This document shows positions 1 to 7,061 of a stretch of DNA of 32,732 bases, piece by piece (position 1 is the stretch's first letter; the number at the start of each line of letters is the position of its first letter). Made by a program: the position numbers and the translations under genes. The notes beneath the pieces were generated by a model. The model was not told where the DNA came from and did no database searches. It was given only the letters and a program-made list of their open reading frames with translations. Origin of the DNA: a bacterium (GTDB taxonomy: Bacteria; Vulcanimicrobiota; Vulcanimicrobiia; Vulcanimicrobiales; SCRA01); assembly GCA_004297985.1 (NCBI GenBank), contig SCRA01000065.1, positions 1 through 32,732 on the forward strand, given 5' to 3'.

Positions 1-28
1 CGAATGGAGCGCAGCGCAATGAGTGGGA
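1..28. repeat. 28-bp direct repeat, copy 1 (REP-like)
   Basis: Bases 1-28 are identical to bases 93-120; the two copies are 92 bp apart. The sequence after each copy differs (taaagc versus ctgagt), so this is a short repeated unit rather than a large tandem duplication. The complete copy at 88-120 is bounded by TCCCAC and GTGGGA, which are reverse complements, and has a GCGCAGCGC core. This is the layout of a REP-like palindromic element. The left arm of copy 1 would lie outside the window. Confidence 0.7.
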
Positions 29-32
29 TAAA

Positions 33-56
33 GCAATCGCGCGTCGCGCGGATTGC
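33..56. repeat. Inverted repeat between the two repeat copies
   Basis: GCAATC (33-38) pairs with GATTGC (51-56), and GCGCG (39-43) can pair with CGCGC (45-49), with one bulged base at 50. Together with the flanking 28-bp repeats this makes the sequence before fliG strongly palindromic, as in intergenic REP/BIME-type mosaics. No T-run follows, so it is not a typical intrinsic terminator. Confidence 0.45.
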
Positions 57-87
57 GCTCCCGGAGGGGCTTTGGGAGCGGAAGGGT

Positions 88-120
88 TCCCACGAATGGA
101 GCGCAGCGCAATGAGTGGGA
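88..120. repeat. 28-bp direct repeat, copy 2, with terminal inverted repeats
   Basis: Bases 93-120 repeat bases 1-28 exactly. Taken from 88, the element has TCCCAC (88-93) and GTGGGA (115-120) as 6-bp inverted ends and a short GCG/CGC inner stem. It contains two ATG codons (96 and 111) in the fliG frame, so it overlaps the possible fliG starts. Both copies read the same short peptide (RMERSAMSG) in their respective frames, since the DNA is identical. Confidence 0.65.
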
Positions 121-1208
121 CTGAGTCACCGATCATCAACCTCAGCGGGGCCATGAGCCCGCCTGCGATCGGCTCGCCCTACATGAACGACACGTATCAG
201 AGCGTGCTCGCCGAGTTGACCGGCCCCCAGAAGGCCGCCATCCTGCTCATCACGCTGGGCCTGGAGCTGGCGGCGACGGTGTTCAAATTCCTCCGCCAGG
301 ACGAAGTGGAGCGCGTGGTCGTCGAGATCGCGAAGATCACGACGGTTCCGCTGGAGAAGCGCGACGCCGTCGTCGCGGAGGCCTATCAGCGCGCCATCGC
401 CCTCAAGTACATCAACGAGGGCGGCATCGAGTACGCCAAGGAGATCCTCGAGCGCAGCTTCGGCGCGGGCCAGGCCGACGACATGACCAGTCGCCTCTTC
501 GCGGCGCTCAAGCACGGCAATCCGCTCGAGTTGGTGAAAAACACGGAGCCGGCCCAGCTGCTCCAGTTCATCCAGGACGAGCATCCGCAGACGATCGCGC
601 TGATTCTCGTCTATATGAGCGCCGACCAGGCCGGTCAGGTGCTCTCGGCGTTGACGCCCGAGCTTCAGGCCGACGTTGCGATGCGTATCGCGATCCTGCA
701 GAAAACCGCACCGGAGGTGCTCGAACAGTTGGACGAGCTCCTTGGCCGCAGGCTGTTGGTTAGCGGAGCCGACTTCGCCAAGGCAGGCGGTGTCCAGTCG
801 CTGGCACAGGTGATGAATTTCGTCGACCGCGAGACGGAGAAGAATATTCTCGAAGGCCTCTCACAGCGCGATCCAGAGATCGCCAACGAGGTCAAGAACC
901 TGCTGTTCGTCTTCGAGGACATTGCCAACATGGACGAGCGCTCGATCCAGCGGATGCTGCGCGAAGTGGACGGCAAGGACTTGGCGCTGGCCCTCAAGAC
1001 GGCGAACGAAGATCTCCTTGCCAAGGTCTACAAGAACATGTCGCAGCGCGCGGCGCAGACCCTCAAGGAGGACATCGAGGTCCTCGGTCCGGTGCGCGTA
1101 CGCGATGTCGGCCGTGCCCAACAGACGATTGTCGACGTCATCCGCACGCTCGAGGAGAACGGGCAGATCATCATCGCGCGCGGCTCGAAGGACGAGCGGT
1201 TCGTGTGA
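111..1208 (+). CDS. fliG: Flagellar motor switch protein FliG
   Basis: FliG is the C-ring protein that contacts the MS ring and transmits torque from the stator. The conserved LTGPQKAAILLITLG segment marks the start of the N-terminal domain. The EHPQTIA motif of the middle domain is at about residues 157-163 (from 111). The MFVF-type motif reads LFVF at 265-268, followed by the C-terminal torque helix region (DERSIQRMLREVDGKDLALAL) and the conserved LGPVRVRDV tail. The start is uncertain. ATG 111 overlaps a TGA (112-114) in the ATGA style used across the cluster. TTG 72 sits 4 nt behind GGAGG, and ATG 96 follows GGAAGGG (80-86). ATG 183 would give the most typical N-terminus but lacks a Shine-Dalgarno sequence. 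Identity is certain, start is not. Confidence 0.96.
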   Translation: MSGTESPIINLSGAMSPPAIGSPYMNDTYQSVLAELTGPQKAAILLITLGLELAATVFKFLRQDEVERVVVEIAKITTVPLEKRDAVVAEAYQRAIALKYINEGGIEYAKEILERSFGAGQADDMTSRLFAALKHGNPLELVKNTEPAQLLQFIQDEHPQTIALILVYMSADQAGQVLSALTPELQADVAMRIAILQKTAPEVLEQLDELLGRRLLVSGADFAKAGGVQSLAQVMNFVDRETEKNILEGLSQRDPEIANEVKNLLFVFEDIANMDERSIQRMLREVDGKDLALALKTANEDLLAKVYKNMSQRAAQTLKEDIEVLGPVRVRDVGRAQQTIVDVIRTLEENGQIIIARGSKDERFV

Positions 1209-1231
1209 TGGCGAAAGGCCGAGGCTAGCGC

Positions 1232-2086
1232 GTGCGCCGCGTCGTCAAGGGTGCGCACATCGTCAGCGAGCGCTATCTCGTCACGGCGTCGGAGTGCTCC
1301 TCCGCTGAAGGCACCGCGCCGGCCGGCGATCCGCCCTCTGCCGGGACGCAGGGCGGTGCGCCGCGTGCTCTCGAGCAGGCGCAGTCGGCGGCGCTGGCAG
1401 CAGAGCTCGACGTTGCGCGGGAGCAGGCCTTCAGCCTGGTCCATGAGGCGCACGACCGAGCTGCGGCCATCGTCACCGACGCGCGGGCACACAGCGAAGC
1501 AATGATCGATGAGGCCGCCCAGGCCGTTGCATCCTTGCGCGAAGGGGCACGGAGCGGCGGCTATGACGAGGGCCTTGCCCAGGGACACCATACCGCTGAG
1601 GAGGAGATGGCCGGCGCTCTCTCCGCGCTGCGCAGCATCGTAGAGGCCGCACGCGATGGGCGGCGTTCGGTGATCGCCTCCGCAGAGGCGGAGATCGTCC
1701 GGCTGGCAATGCTCGTGGCCCAGCGCGTGGTGCACCGCGAGATCGAGAGCGATCCGCGCGTGGTGCTCGACGTCGCGCGAGCTGCCATTGCCCGTCTCTC
1801 CGATAAGGAGACGATGGTGGTGCGCGTCAATCCTGGCGACCTGGAAACGGTCCGCACGGCGCGCGAGGAGCTCTTCCCCGGAGATGCAAGGCAGATCCGC
1901 TTCGTCGGCGACCTGCGCGTCGACCGCGGCGGTGTGGTCATCGATACGGAGGCCGGCAGCGTCGACGCGAAGATCGAGCATCAGCTTCAGGAAGCACGCC
2001 GCCTCCTGCATCTGGATGAAGAGGAGATCACGCTCGATCGCCAGGTGAGTAGCGAGGGGGTCGTCGGTCGTGCTGAAGCAAGCTGA
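1232..2086 (+). CDS. fliH: Flagellar export regulator FliH
   Basis: FliH is the peripheral stalk-like regulator of the FliI ATPase, tethering it to the export gate and C ring. The 284-residue product has a short N-terminal VVKGAHIV segment, a long Ala/Glu-rich helical middle (roughly 50-130) typical of the FliH/HrpE/YscL family, and a C-terminal globular part containing VAQRVVHREIESDPRVVLDVARAAI. Family identity rests on this layout and on its place between fliG and fliI. The GTG start at 1232 follows an AAAGGCCGAGG stretch. The last 17 bp overlap fliI in another frame. FliH sequences are poorly conserved, so position in the operon is the strongest evidence. Confidence 0.9.
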   Translation: MRRVVKGAHIVSERYLVTASECSSAEGTAPAGDPPSAGTQGGAPRALEQAQSAALAAELDVAREQAFSLVHEAHDRAAAIVTDARAHSEAMIDEAAQAVASLREGARSGGYDEGLAQGHHTAEEEMAGALSALRSIVEAARDGRRSVIASAEAEIVRLAMLVAQRVVHREIESDPRVVLDVARAAIARLSDKETMVVRVNPGDLETVRTAREELFPGDARQIRFVGDLRVDRGGVVIDTEAGSVDAKIEHQLQEARRLLHLDEEEITLDRQVSSEGVVGRAEAS

Positions 2087-3407
2087 GCCGCTCGATCCTC
2101 CGCGCTTCTCCGCCGATCGTTGCGTTGCGGAGCTGCGTGGTGCCGATCTCATCCGTAGCAACGGCCGCGTATGCCAAGTCATCGGCGTTGTCATCGAAAG
2201 CCTCGGCCCGCGGATGGCGGTCGGTGAGACGTGCCGCATCTCGTACCGGCGCAACGCCGCCCCCGTGTTGGCCGAAGTCGTCGGCTTCCGCGACAACAGA
2301 GTTCTCATCATGCCGCTGGGCGAGCTCGCCGGCATCGGAGCGGGCTCCGAGGTCTTCGCCTTGGGGCGTCCGCTCGAGGTAGGCGTCTCCGACGCGCTGC
2401 TCGGGCGCGTACTCGACGGCCTGGGACGGGTGATGGACGGGGGCGCCCCAATCGAGGGGGCCGAGCGCCGCGCGATCATCGCGGCACCGCCTAACCCGTT
2501 GGATCGCCCACGCATCGATCGGCCGCTCTCCGTGGGTGTTCGTGCCATCGACGGCCTATTGACCTGCGGGAAGGGCCAGCGCGTGGGAGTCTTCGCCGGA
2601 AGTGGCGTCGGCAAGTCGACCGTACTGGGCATGGTCGCGCGCAACACGAACGCCGACGTGAACGTGATCGCCCTAGTCGGCGAACGTGGCAAAGAAGTGC
2701 GGGACTTCATCGAACGCGATCTTGGGCCGGAAGGCCTCGCGCGCAGCGTGGTGATCGTGGCAACCAGCGACCAGCCGGCGCTGGTGCGCATCAAGGCGGC
2801 CTTCGTCGCCACCACCATAGCCGAGTACTTCCGCGACCGCGGCCTCGATGTGACGCTCATGATGGACAGCGTCACGCGCTTCGCCATGGCGCAGCGCGAG
2901 GTGGGTTTGGCGATCGGCGAGCCGACAACGACCAAGGGGTACACGCCTAGCGTCTTCGCGCTCTTGCCGCGGCTGCTGGAGCGCGCCGGAACATCGCCGC
3001 GCGGTACCATCACGGGCATCTACGCCGTCCTCGTCGACGGCGACGATCTCAATGAGCCGGTAGCCGACGCCGTGCGCTCGATCCTCGACGGCCACGTCGT
3101 GCTCTCGCGTTCACTCGCCTCCGCTAATCACTATCCTGCCATCGACGTGCTGAGCTCGATCAGCCGCGTGATGCCCGACGTGGTCGATACAGTGCACCAG
3201 CGCGCGGCTGGTGCCGTACGCGATCTGCTGGCGACCTACCGAGAGGCGGAGGATCTCGTCAACATCGGCGCCTACGTGCCGGGGAGCAACGCCAAGGTGG
3301 ACCTGGCGATCGCCAAGATCGAGAGCATCCGGCACTTCTTGCGTCAGGATACCTATGAAGAGTCGACGCTGGAGCAGGCCGTGGCAGGCGTGGTGGCGAT
3401 CTCGTGA
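2070..3407 (+). CDS. fliI: Flagellum-specific ATPase FliI
   Basis: FliI is the F1-beta-like hexameric ATPase that unfolds and delivers export substrates. The product is 445 aa, the usual family length. The Walker A motif GSGVGKST is at 177-184, GERGKEV at 204-210, and Walker B LMMD ends at D266. The following DSVTRFAMAQREVGLAIGEP segment is the signature of type III secretion ATPases rather than F1 subunits. The C-terminal helical domain is complete. The GTG start lies inside the end of fliH, and the stop overlaps the fliJ start by 4 bp (GTGA), so translation of H-I-J is probably coupled. Confidence 0.98.
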   Translation: MLKQAEPLDPPRFSADRCVAELRGADLIRSNGRVCQVIGVVIESLGPRMAVGETCRISYRRNAAPVLAEVVGFRDNRVLIMPLGELAGIGAGSEVFALGRPLEVGVSDALLGRVLDGLGRVMDGGAPIEGAERRAIIAAPPNPLDRPRIDRPLSVGVRAIDGLLTCGKGQRVGVFAGSGVGKSTVLGMVARNTNADVNVIALVGERGKEVRDFIERDLGPEGLARSVVIVATSDQPALVRIKAAFVATTIAEYFRDRGLDVTLMMDSVTRFAMAQREVGLAIGEPTTTKGYTPSVFALLPRLLERAGTSPRGTITGIYAVLVDGDDLNEPVADAVRSILDGHVVLSRSLASANHYPAIDVLSSISRVMPDVVDTVHQRAAGAVRDLLATYREAEDLVNIGAYVPGSNAKVDLAIAKIESIRHFLRQDTYEESTLEQAVAGVVAIS

Positions 3408-3859
3408 AGCGCTTTACGTTTGCCCTCCAGCCCGTCCTTGACGTACGAGAGCGTCACGAGCGCGAGCGCATGCAGCGCCTAGCCGAGGCGCAGATGGTGC
3501 TCCAGCGGGCCGAGGAGCACCTTGCCGCCCTAAAGCAGGAGCGCGATGCCGAAGTTCTCACGGTACGCGAGCGCCATGGCCAACTCGAGCTCGAAGAGCT
3601 GCAAGCCTACTACGGGCACCTGGAGCATATGGCAACCGAGATCGCGCTGCAGCGGGAGCGTGTCGCCGCCGCTTGCAGCCAGGTCGATACGGCGCGCGCC
3701 GAGCTCGTAGCGGCGAGTACCGAGAAGAAGGTGGTCGAGCGCTTGCGTGAACGGCGCTACGAGTCCTTTCGGAACGAGGAGCGCCTGGCAGAGCAGCGCC
3801 AGGTTGATGATGACAATGCACGCGTCGAGTCCCGCGTGCGGGAGCGAAGCAACTCGTGA
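3404..3859 (+). CDS. fliJ: Flagellar export chaperone FliJ
   Basis: FliJ is the coiled-coil stalk that inserts into the FliI hexamer and contacts FlhA. The 151-residue product is almost entirely charged, heptad-rich helix, with no membrane segment. The N-terminal FTFALQPVLDVRERHE matches the family start (F-x-LQ-x-VLDLRE). GTG at 3404 overlaps the fliI stop by 4 bp, and the stop at 3857-3859 overlaps the next gene by 4 bp. Sequence outside the N-terminus is low complexity, so the call relies on the N-terminal motif, size, coiled coil and position directly after fliI. Confidence 0.92.
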   Translation: MKRFTFALQPVLDVRERHERERMQRLAEAQMVLQRAEEHLAALKQERDAEVLTVRERHGQLELEELQAYYGHLEHMATEIALQRERVAAACSQVDTARAELVAASTEKKVVERLRERRYESFRNEERLAEQRQVDDDNARVESRVRERSNS

Positions 3860-4479
3860 TCGTCACGCGCAGGCGTAAGAGACGCTTCAAGTTTGGCCGC
3901 CTGCTGACGCCGCTCGTCGTCATCGCGATCGTCGCAGCGGCCTTCGTCTGGCCGGTGAGCCGCGGGCGTCTGCACGCGGTGGCACCGGTCGGTGTGGCGA
4001 TGGATGCGGCAGCCAACGCCTTCGATGTCGTCTCGCTCCGCCAGTCCGCGGCCGAGCGCCAGCGCACGATCGCCGGCCTTCAGCGGCGGGTTGCAGACCT
4101 CCAGAGCGATGTCCAGTCGCGTGACAAGCAGATATCCGCCTTGACCACGCAGGTCAATCGGACCGACGAGCAGCTTGCGCAGGCATCGCAGCCGGCGCAG
4201 GGCGCGGTAACCGCGCCTCGCGCGGGTCAGTCCGCTGGGGGGGCAGTCTCACCCGCGCCGGGTGGAGATGCCCAGCAGGTCGCACGAACGGCGAAGATCT
4301 GGGACGAGATGGACCCCGCGGCGGCGGCGAAGATCGTTCAGCGCCTCCCCGACGCCTACGTGGCGCGGATCTTTGCCGAGATGGATCCAGACCAGGTGGC
4401 CGAGATTCTCGGGGCGCTGCCTCCGAAGACAGCCGCGACCCTCACGGCAACGCGGGCCACTTCGGCTCCTGCCCGCTAG
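3856..4479 (+). CDS. MotE/YlxF-like membrane protein with MgtE-N-type domain
   Basis: The 207-residue product has a basic N-terminus (RRRKRRFKF), one membrane segment (about 17-35, LLTPLVVIAIVAAAFVW), a coiled coil (about 60-110), a Pro/Ala/Gly linker, and a C-terminal repeat pair resembling the MgtE N-terminal domain (DPAAAAKIVQRLPDAYVARIFAEMDPDQVAEILGALP). This architecture is that of MotE, YlxF and FlbB proteins found between fliJ and fliK. MotE is reported as a chaperone of the periplasmic motility protein MotC in rhizobia, and FlbB organises the spirochaete motor collar. The role here is inferred. GTG at 3856 overlaps fliJ by 4 bp. A likely job is assembly or stabilisation of stator or motor parts at the membrane. 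Confidence 0.8.
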   Translation: MIVTRRRKRRFKFGRLLTPLVVIAIVAAAFVWPVSRGRLHAVAPVGVAMDAAANAFDVVSLRQSAAERQRTIAGLQRRVADLQSDVQSRDKQISALTTQVNRTDEQLAQASQPAQGAVTAPRAGQSAGGAVSPAPGGDAQQVARTAKIWDEMDPAAAAKIVQRLPDAYVARIFAEMDPDQVAEILGALPPKTAATLTATRATSAPAR

Positions 4480-4504
4480 AGATTCCGGCATCGCGTGCCG
4501 ATGA
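4477..4504 (+). promoter_or_regulatory. Possible sigma-28-type promoter before fliK
   Basis: TAGAGATT (4477-4484) matches the -35 consensus TAAAGTTT at 6 of 8 positions. GCCGATGA (4497-4504) matches the -10 GCCGATAA at 7 of 8. The spacer is 12 nt, one more than the E. coli optimum and the same as in the cheY candidate. A start near 4511 would leave a leader of about 30 nt ending in the strong fliK ribosome site. The -35 overlaps the stop codon of the upstream gene. This is pattern matching only. Confidence 0.35.
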
Positions 4505-4525
4505 CGAAAGTGGAACCTTTGACGG

Positions 4526-4536
4526 AAAGGAGGTGA
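4526..4536 (+). promoter_or_regulatory. Near-perfect Shine-Dalgarno that sets the fliK TTG start
   Basis: AAAGGAGGTGA is complementary to almost the whole anti-SD tail of 16S rRNA. GGAGG (4529-4533) lies 7 nt before TTG 4541, an ideal spacing. It is the strongest ribosome site in the window and fixes a TTG start for fliK. Confidence 0.85.
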
Positions 4537-4540
4537 AACA

Positions 4541-6043
4541 TTGGGTCTACCATTCATAGCCCTTCTTGCACATGCCAACGCGCACTCGGCGCTCGGCGAG
4601 CACACGACCACCGGCTCTAGTCAGGCGAGCGGCGACGCTTTCGCGGCGCTCTTTGCCCAACACTGGTCCGGCCCCATGAAGCCCGCCCGCGATGATGCGT
4701 CGAACCCGACCGCGCTCAGCCAGTTGGAGAGCCTGCTCGGAAGCATGTTGCAGCAACCGCCACCGGCACTCACGGCGATCTTCGATCGCGTGCAGTCGGC
4801 GCTCGGGGCGTCTCCCGTAACGGGGACGCACGCGAGCATAGCCTCCATCACGAGCCGCATCAAGACGCTGCTCGCCTCGGGGGCGTCGACCGCCCAGATC
4901 GAGACCACCGTCACGCAGGCGCTAACGCAGGCGTTCGCGGAGCTCTCAACGTCACCGGGAGTTTCCCTCGATCAGGCCTTCGTTGCGCGACTGCGTACGT
5001 CGATCGCCTCGGCGCTCGACTTCGGATCGCCGGCGGCACAGCGCGCCTTGGGCCCGCCTGCGTCCGGTCCACCGGGAAACGCACCGCCGGCCACACAGGC
5101 CGCGGCCCTCGCCCAGCGGATCGCGCAAATTGCGACCGCGATCGTGGGAGGGGCGGATACCGGAGAGACGGGGCAGCAGTTTCGAAACCTGGCGAGCACC
5201 TTGGACCCCTCGGGGAGAGGACTCCCAGCCCCGCAAGTGCAGACGGTCGGTGATCCCCCATCGCCAGCCGTTGCTTCGTCGTCTCCATCCGTGCCCGAGC
5301 CGGCGCCCGCGCCGGCTGGCATCCAACCCGCGGCGCGCTCGACGATGCTCCAGCTACCCATGTCCACAGCGGGGACGCCGGTCCGCATCGATCCACAGCT
5401 CGCCTCGCTGATCTCCGTGCTCGCGCTGGCGCGCGACGGAGCTCCGCGGGGGCAGTCCGCAGACCGCGGAACGCTCCAGCAGAACGGTGCATCCTCGGGA
5501 GCGTGGCTCGGTGCCCTTGCCGGCGTCCAGCCGCATGGGAGCGCCGGTGCCTCCACCGCACCGGCCCTGGCCGGCGCGGCGCAACCACAGCCGAGCAACC
5601 CGTTCGATCGCTATCAGGTGGTCGACCAGGTGGCTCGCGCACTCGCCGTTCGGCCCTCCGACGGGACGACGACGCTGCGCCTCCACTTGGTGCCCGACTC
5701 CCTGGGCGACGTGAGCGTCAAGCTCGTCGTCGGTCCGAGCGGCGTGAGCGCTTCGTTCACGGCCGCGACACCGGCGGCCGGTGCGGCGCTCCAACAAGGG
5801 GCCGACCAACTGGGGCGCGCCTTTGCGGGACACGGGCTGCAGTTGCAGCAGTTTTCCGTCAACGTCGGTGCCGATCCCAACGGAGGGTTCGCATACCGGC
5901 AGCCTCAGTCGTTCTACACACCGTTCACTCGCCATGGCGGGTCGCGCAACTCGTACGACGACGAGGAGTCCTTGGCGGCCATTCCGTCGTTCGGTCCTCC
6001 GGCGACGGTGCGACCGCTGGGGTATCTCGACTATCTGGTGTAG
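4541..6043 (+). CDS. fliK: Flagellar hook-length control protein FliK
   Basis: FliK is the exported molecular ruler that measures the hook and switches FlhB substrate specificity. The 500-residue product has a long Ala/Ser/Pro-rich, low-complexity N-terminal and central part (about 1-350). A C-terminal hook-length control domain (about 355-450) follows, with TTLRLHLVPDSLGDVSVKL, the most conserved stretch in the family (L-x-P-x-x-LG-x-V-x-V), and HGLQLQQFSVNVG. TTG 4541 is chosen because of the near-perfect Shine-Dalgarno 7 nt upstream. The stop is followed after 9 bp by flgD. A Pro-rich segment at about 240-262 (PSVPEPAPAPAG) is typical of ruler regions. FliK is normally fast-evolving, so the C-terminal domain carries the call. 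Confidence 0.94.
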   Translation: MGLPFIALLAHANAHSALGEHTTTGSSQASGDAFAALFAQHWSGPMKPARDDASNPTALSQLESLLGSMLQQPPPALTAIFDRVQSALGASPVTGTHASIASITSRIKTLLASGASTAQIETTVTQALTQAFAELSTSPGVSLDQAFVARLRTSIASALDFGSPAAQRALGPPASGPPGNAPPATQAAALAQRIAQIATAIVGGADTGETGQQFRNLASTLDPSGRGLPAPQVQTVGDPPSPAVASSSPSVPEPAPAPAGIQPAARSTMLQLPMSTAGTPVRIDPQLASLISVLALARDGAPRGQSADRGTLQQNGASSGAWLGALAGVQPHGSAGASTAPALAGAAQPQPSNPFDRYQVVDQVARALAVRPSDGTTTLRLHLVPDSLGDVSVKLVVGPSGVSASFTAATPAAGAALQQGADQLGRAFAGHGLQLQQFSVNVGADPNGGFAYRQPQSFYTPFTRHGGSRNSYDDEESLAAIPSFGPPATVRPLGYLDYLV

Positions 6044-6052
6044 GAGAAACAC

Positions 6053-6535
6053 ATGAGCATAACCAGCGTCAACGGGACGGGTGGATCCGATCTGCCGATC
6101 AACTCGCTCATCGGTAACCCGGCACCGCAAACCACCGGAAACAGCGTCCTGGGGGAGCATGACTTTCTCGCCCTGCTGACCACGCAGCTCCAGAATCAGA
6201 ACCCGCTCCAGCCGATGGACGAGACGCAGTCGATCGCAGAGCTGGCCCAGTTCTCCCAGTTGCAGGAGACCACCAACCTCGCGACGTCGTTCCAGAACTT
6301 CCAGTCGTCCTTCTCCGTGACGCAATTCGCCGGTTTCATCGGCAAGGCGGTCTCGGTAGAGACCTCCACGGGGGGGCAGAACGGCGGCTCACTCGTCAGC
6401 GGTACCGTCAACAAAGTCGTGGTCCAGAACGGGCAGCCGTTCTTCACGATGACGGATGCCAACGGCAATCTCATGACCGACAGCGGTGGGAACCCCATGC
6501 TCTTCTCGCCCAACCAGATCGTGACGGTGGGTTAG
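6053..6535 (+). CDS. flgD: Hook assembly capping protein FlgD
   Basis: FlgD forms the scaffold cap at the tip of the growing hook. The 160-residue product carries the N-terminal family signature FLALLTTQLQNQNPLQPMD (about 43-61) followed by Q-S-I-A-E-L-A-Q-F-S-Q-L-Q. It then has a short beta-rich C-terminal part (GKAVSVETSTGG to NQIVTVG). It is close in size to the short FlgD of Bacillus (about 140 aa) and lacks the long C-terminal domain of the enterobacterial protein. The ribosome site is AGGAG, overlapping the fliK stop. It sits between fliK and the conserved operon protein. Confidence 0.96.
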   Translation: MSITSVNGTGGSDLPINSLIGNPAPQTTGNSVLGEHDFLALLTTQLQNQNPLQPMDETQSIAELAQFSQLQETTNLATSFQNFQSSFSVTQFAGFIGKAVSVETSTGGQNGGSLVSGTVNKVVVQNGQPFFTMTDANGNLMTDSGGNPMLFSPNQIVTVG

Positions 6536-6539
6536 GGCG

Positions 6540-6950
6540 ATGGACCCCAGCTCGATCGCACAGGCCGCGAAGGGCATCCAGCCGACGGGTCAGGTGACAC
6601 CGGCACGAACGCCGGTGCAGATCCCGCCGACTTCCGGACCCGCCTTCCGCGACGTCCTGCGCCAACAGCAGCAGACCCCGCGTCCGACGGGCGAGCCGCT
6701 GCGCTTCTCGGCGCACGCGCTCGAACGCCTCCAGTCGCGTAAGATCACCATCTCGGCGGACGACATGGCTCGAATGAATCAGATGGCCGACAAGGCCGCC
6801 CAGAAGGGCGCCAAGTCTTCCCTCTTCATGTTGCGCGATGTGGCCATGGTCGTCAGCATCAAGAACCGCGTGGTCATCACCGCGGTCGACGCCGACTCGA
6901 TGAAGGAGAACGTCTTCACCAACATCGACTCAGCGGCGATCATCGGCTGA
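6540..6950 (+). CDS. Flagellar operon protein (TIGR02530-like)
   Basis: The 136-residue soluble protein has a disordered Pro/Gln-rich N-terminus (about 1-60) and a conserved C-terminal core (about 61-136). The core has FSAHALERLQSRKI, then MADKAAQKGAKSSLFMLRDVAMVVSIKNRVVITAVD, and ends in the ENVFTNIDSAAII segment. This core and its place between flgD and flgE match the conserved 'flagellar operon protein' family of Firmicutes and related phyla. No biochemical role is established as far as I know; a hook-assembly or export-related function is inferred from context. It starts 4 bp after the flgD stop, with AGGG upstream. Confidence 0.85.
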   Translation: MDPSSIAQAAKGIQPTGQVTPARTPVQIPPTSGPAFRDVLRQQQQTPRPTGEPLRFSAHALERLQSRKITISADDMARMNQMADKAAQKGAKSSLFMLRDVAMVVSIKNRVVITAVDADSMKENVFTNIDSAAIIG

Positions 6951-6984
6951 GGGCACGCACGGAGTACGCTATCACAACTCAATG

Positions 6985-7012
6985 GGCGGTGGACCTCGTA
7001 GAGGAAGCCGCC
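6985..7012 (+). promoter_or_regulatory. Stem-loop in the flgE leader
   Basis: In the 111-bp gap before flgE, GGCGG (6985-6989) can pair with CCGCC (7008-7012), and CCTC (6994-6997) with GAGG (7001-7004), separated by a small internal loop. It ends about 35 nt before the flgE ribosome site (AAAGGA, 7046-7051). No T-run follows, so it is not a standard terminator. It could affect mRNA stability or hook-protein expression. I see no match to a riboswitch I know. Confidence 0.3.
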
Positions 7013-7061
7013 GGCGCGGGTGACCAACCGATCCCGCGTTCCTCGAAAGGACGAACGACGC

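Larger units (their letters stand above)
1..114 (+). other. Open frame from the left edge ending at 112-114, unassigned
   Basis: Frame 1 is open from the window edge to a TGA at 112-114. That TGA overlaps an ATG at 111-113 in the fliG frame. In this gene order fliF is expected just upstream. However, the roughly 37 residues readable here lack the acidic tail ending in a WL-type motif that is usual at FliF C-termini, and part of the frame is made of the 28-bp repeat. It may be a chance open frame in an intergenic repeat region, or a divergent tail of the upstream gene. Confidence 0.2.

Noticed and set aside
1028-3019. Long minus-strand open frame opposite fliH and fliI
   Set aside because: It runs antisense to strongly conserved FliI coding sequence, has Arg/Ser/Pro-rich composition typical of a shadow frame in GC-rich DNA, and has no recognisable domain.
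7027-7034. ACCGATCC before flgE as a sigma-28 -10
   Set aside because: Only part of the -10 matches and nothing like a -35 lies at the right distance.
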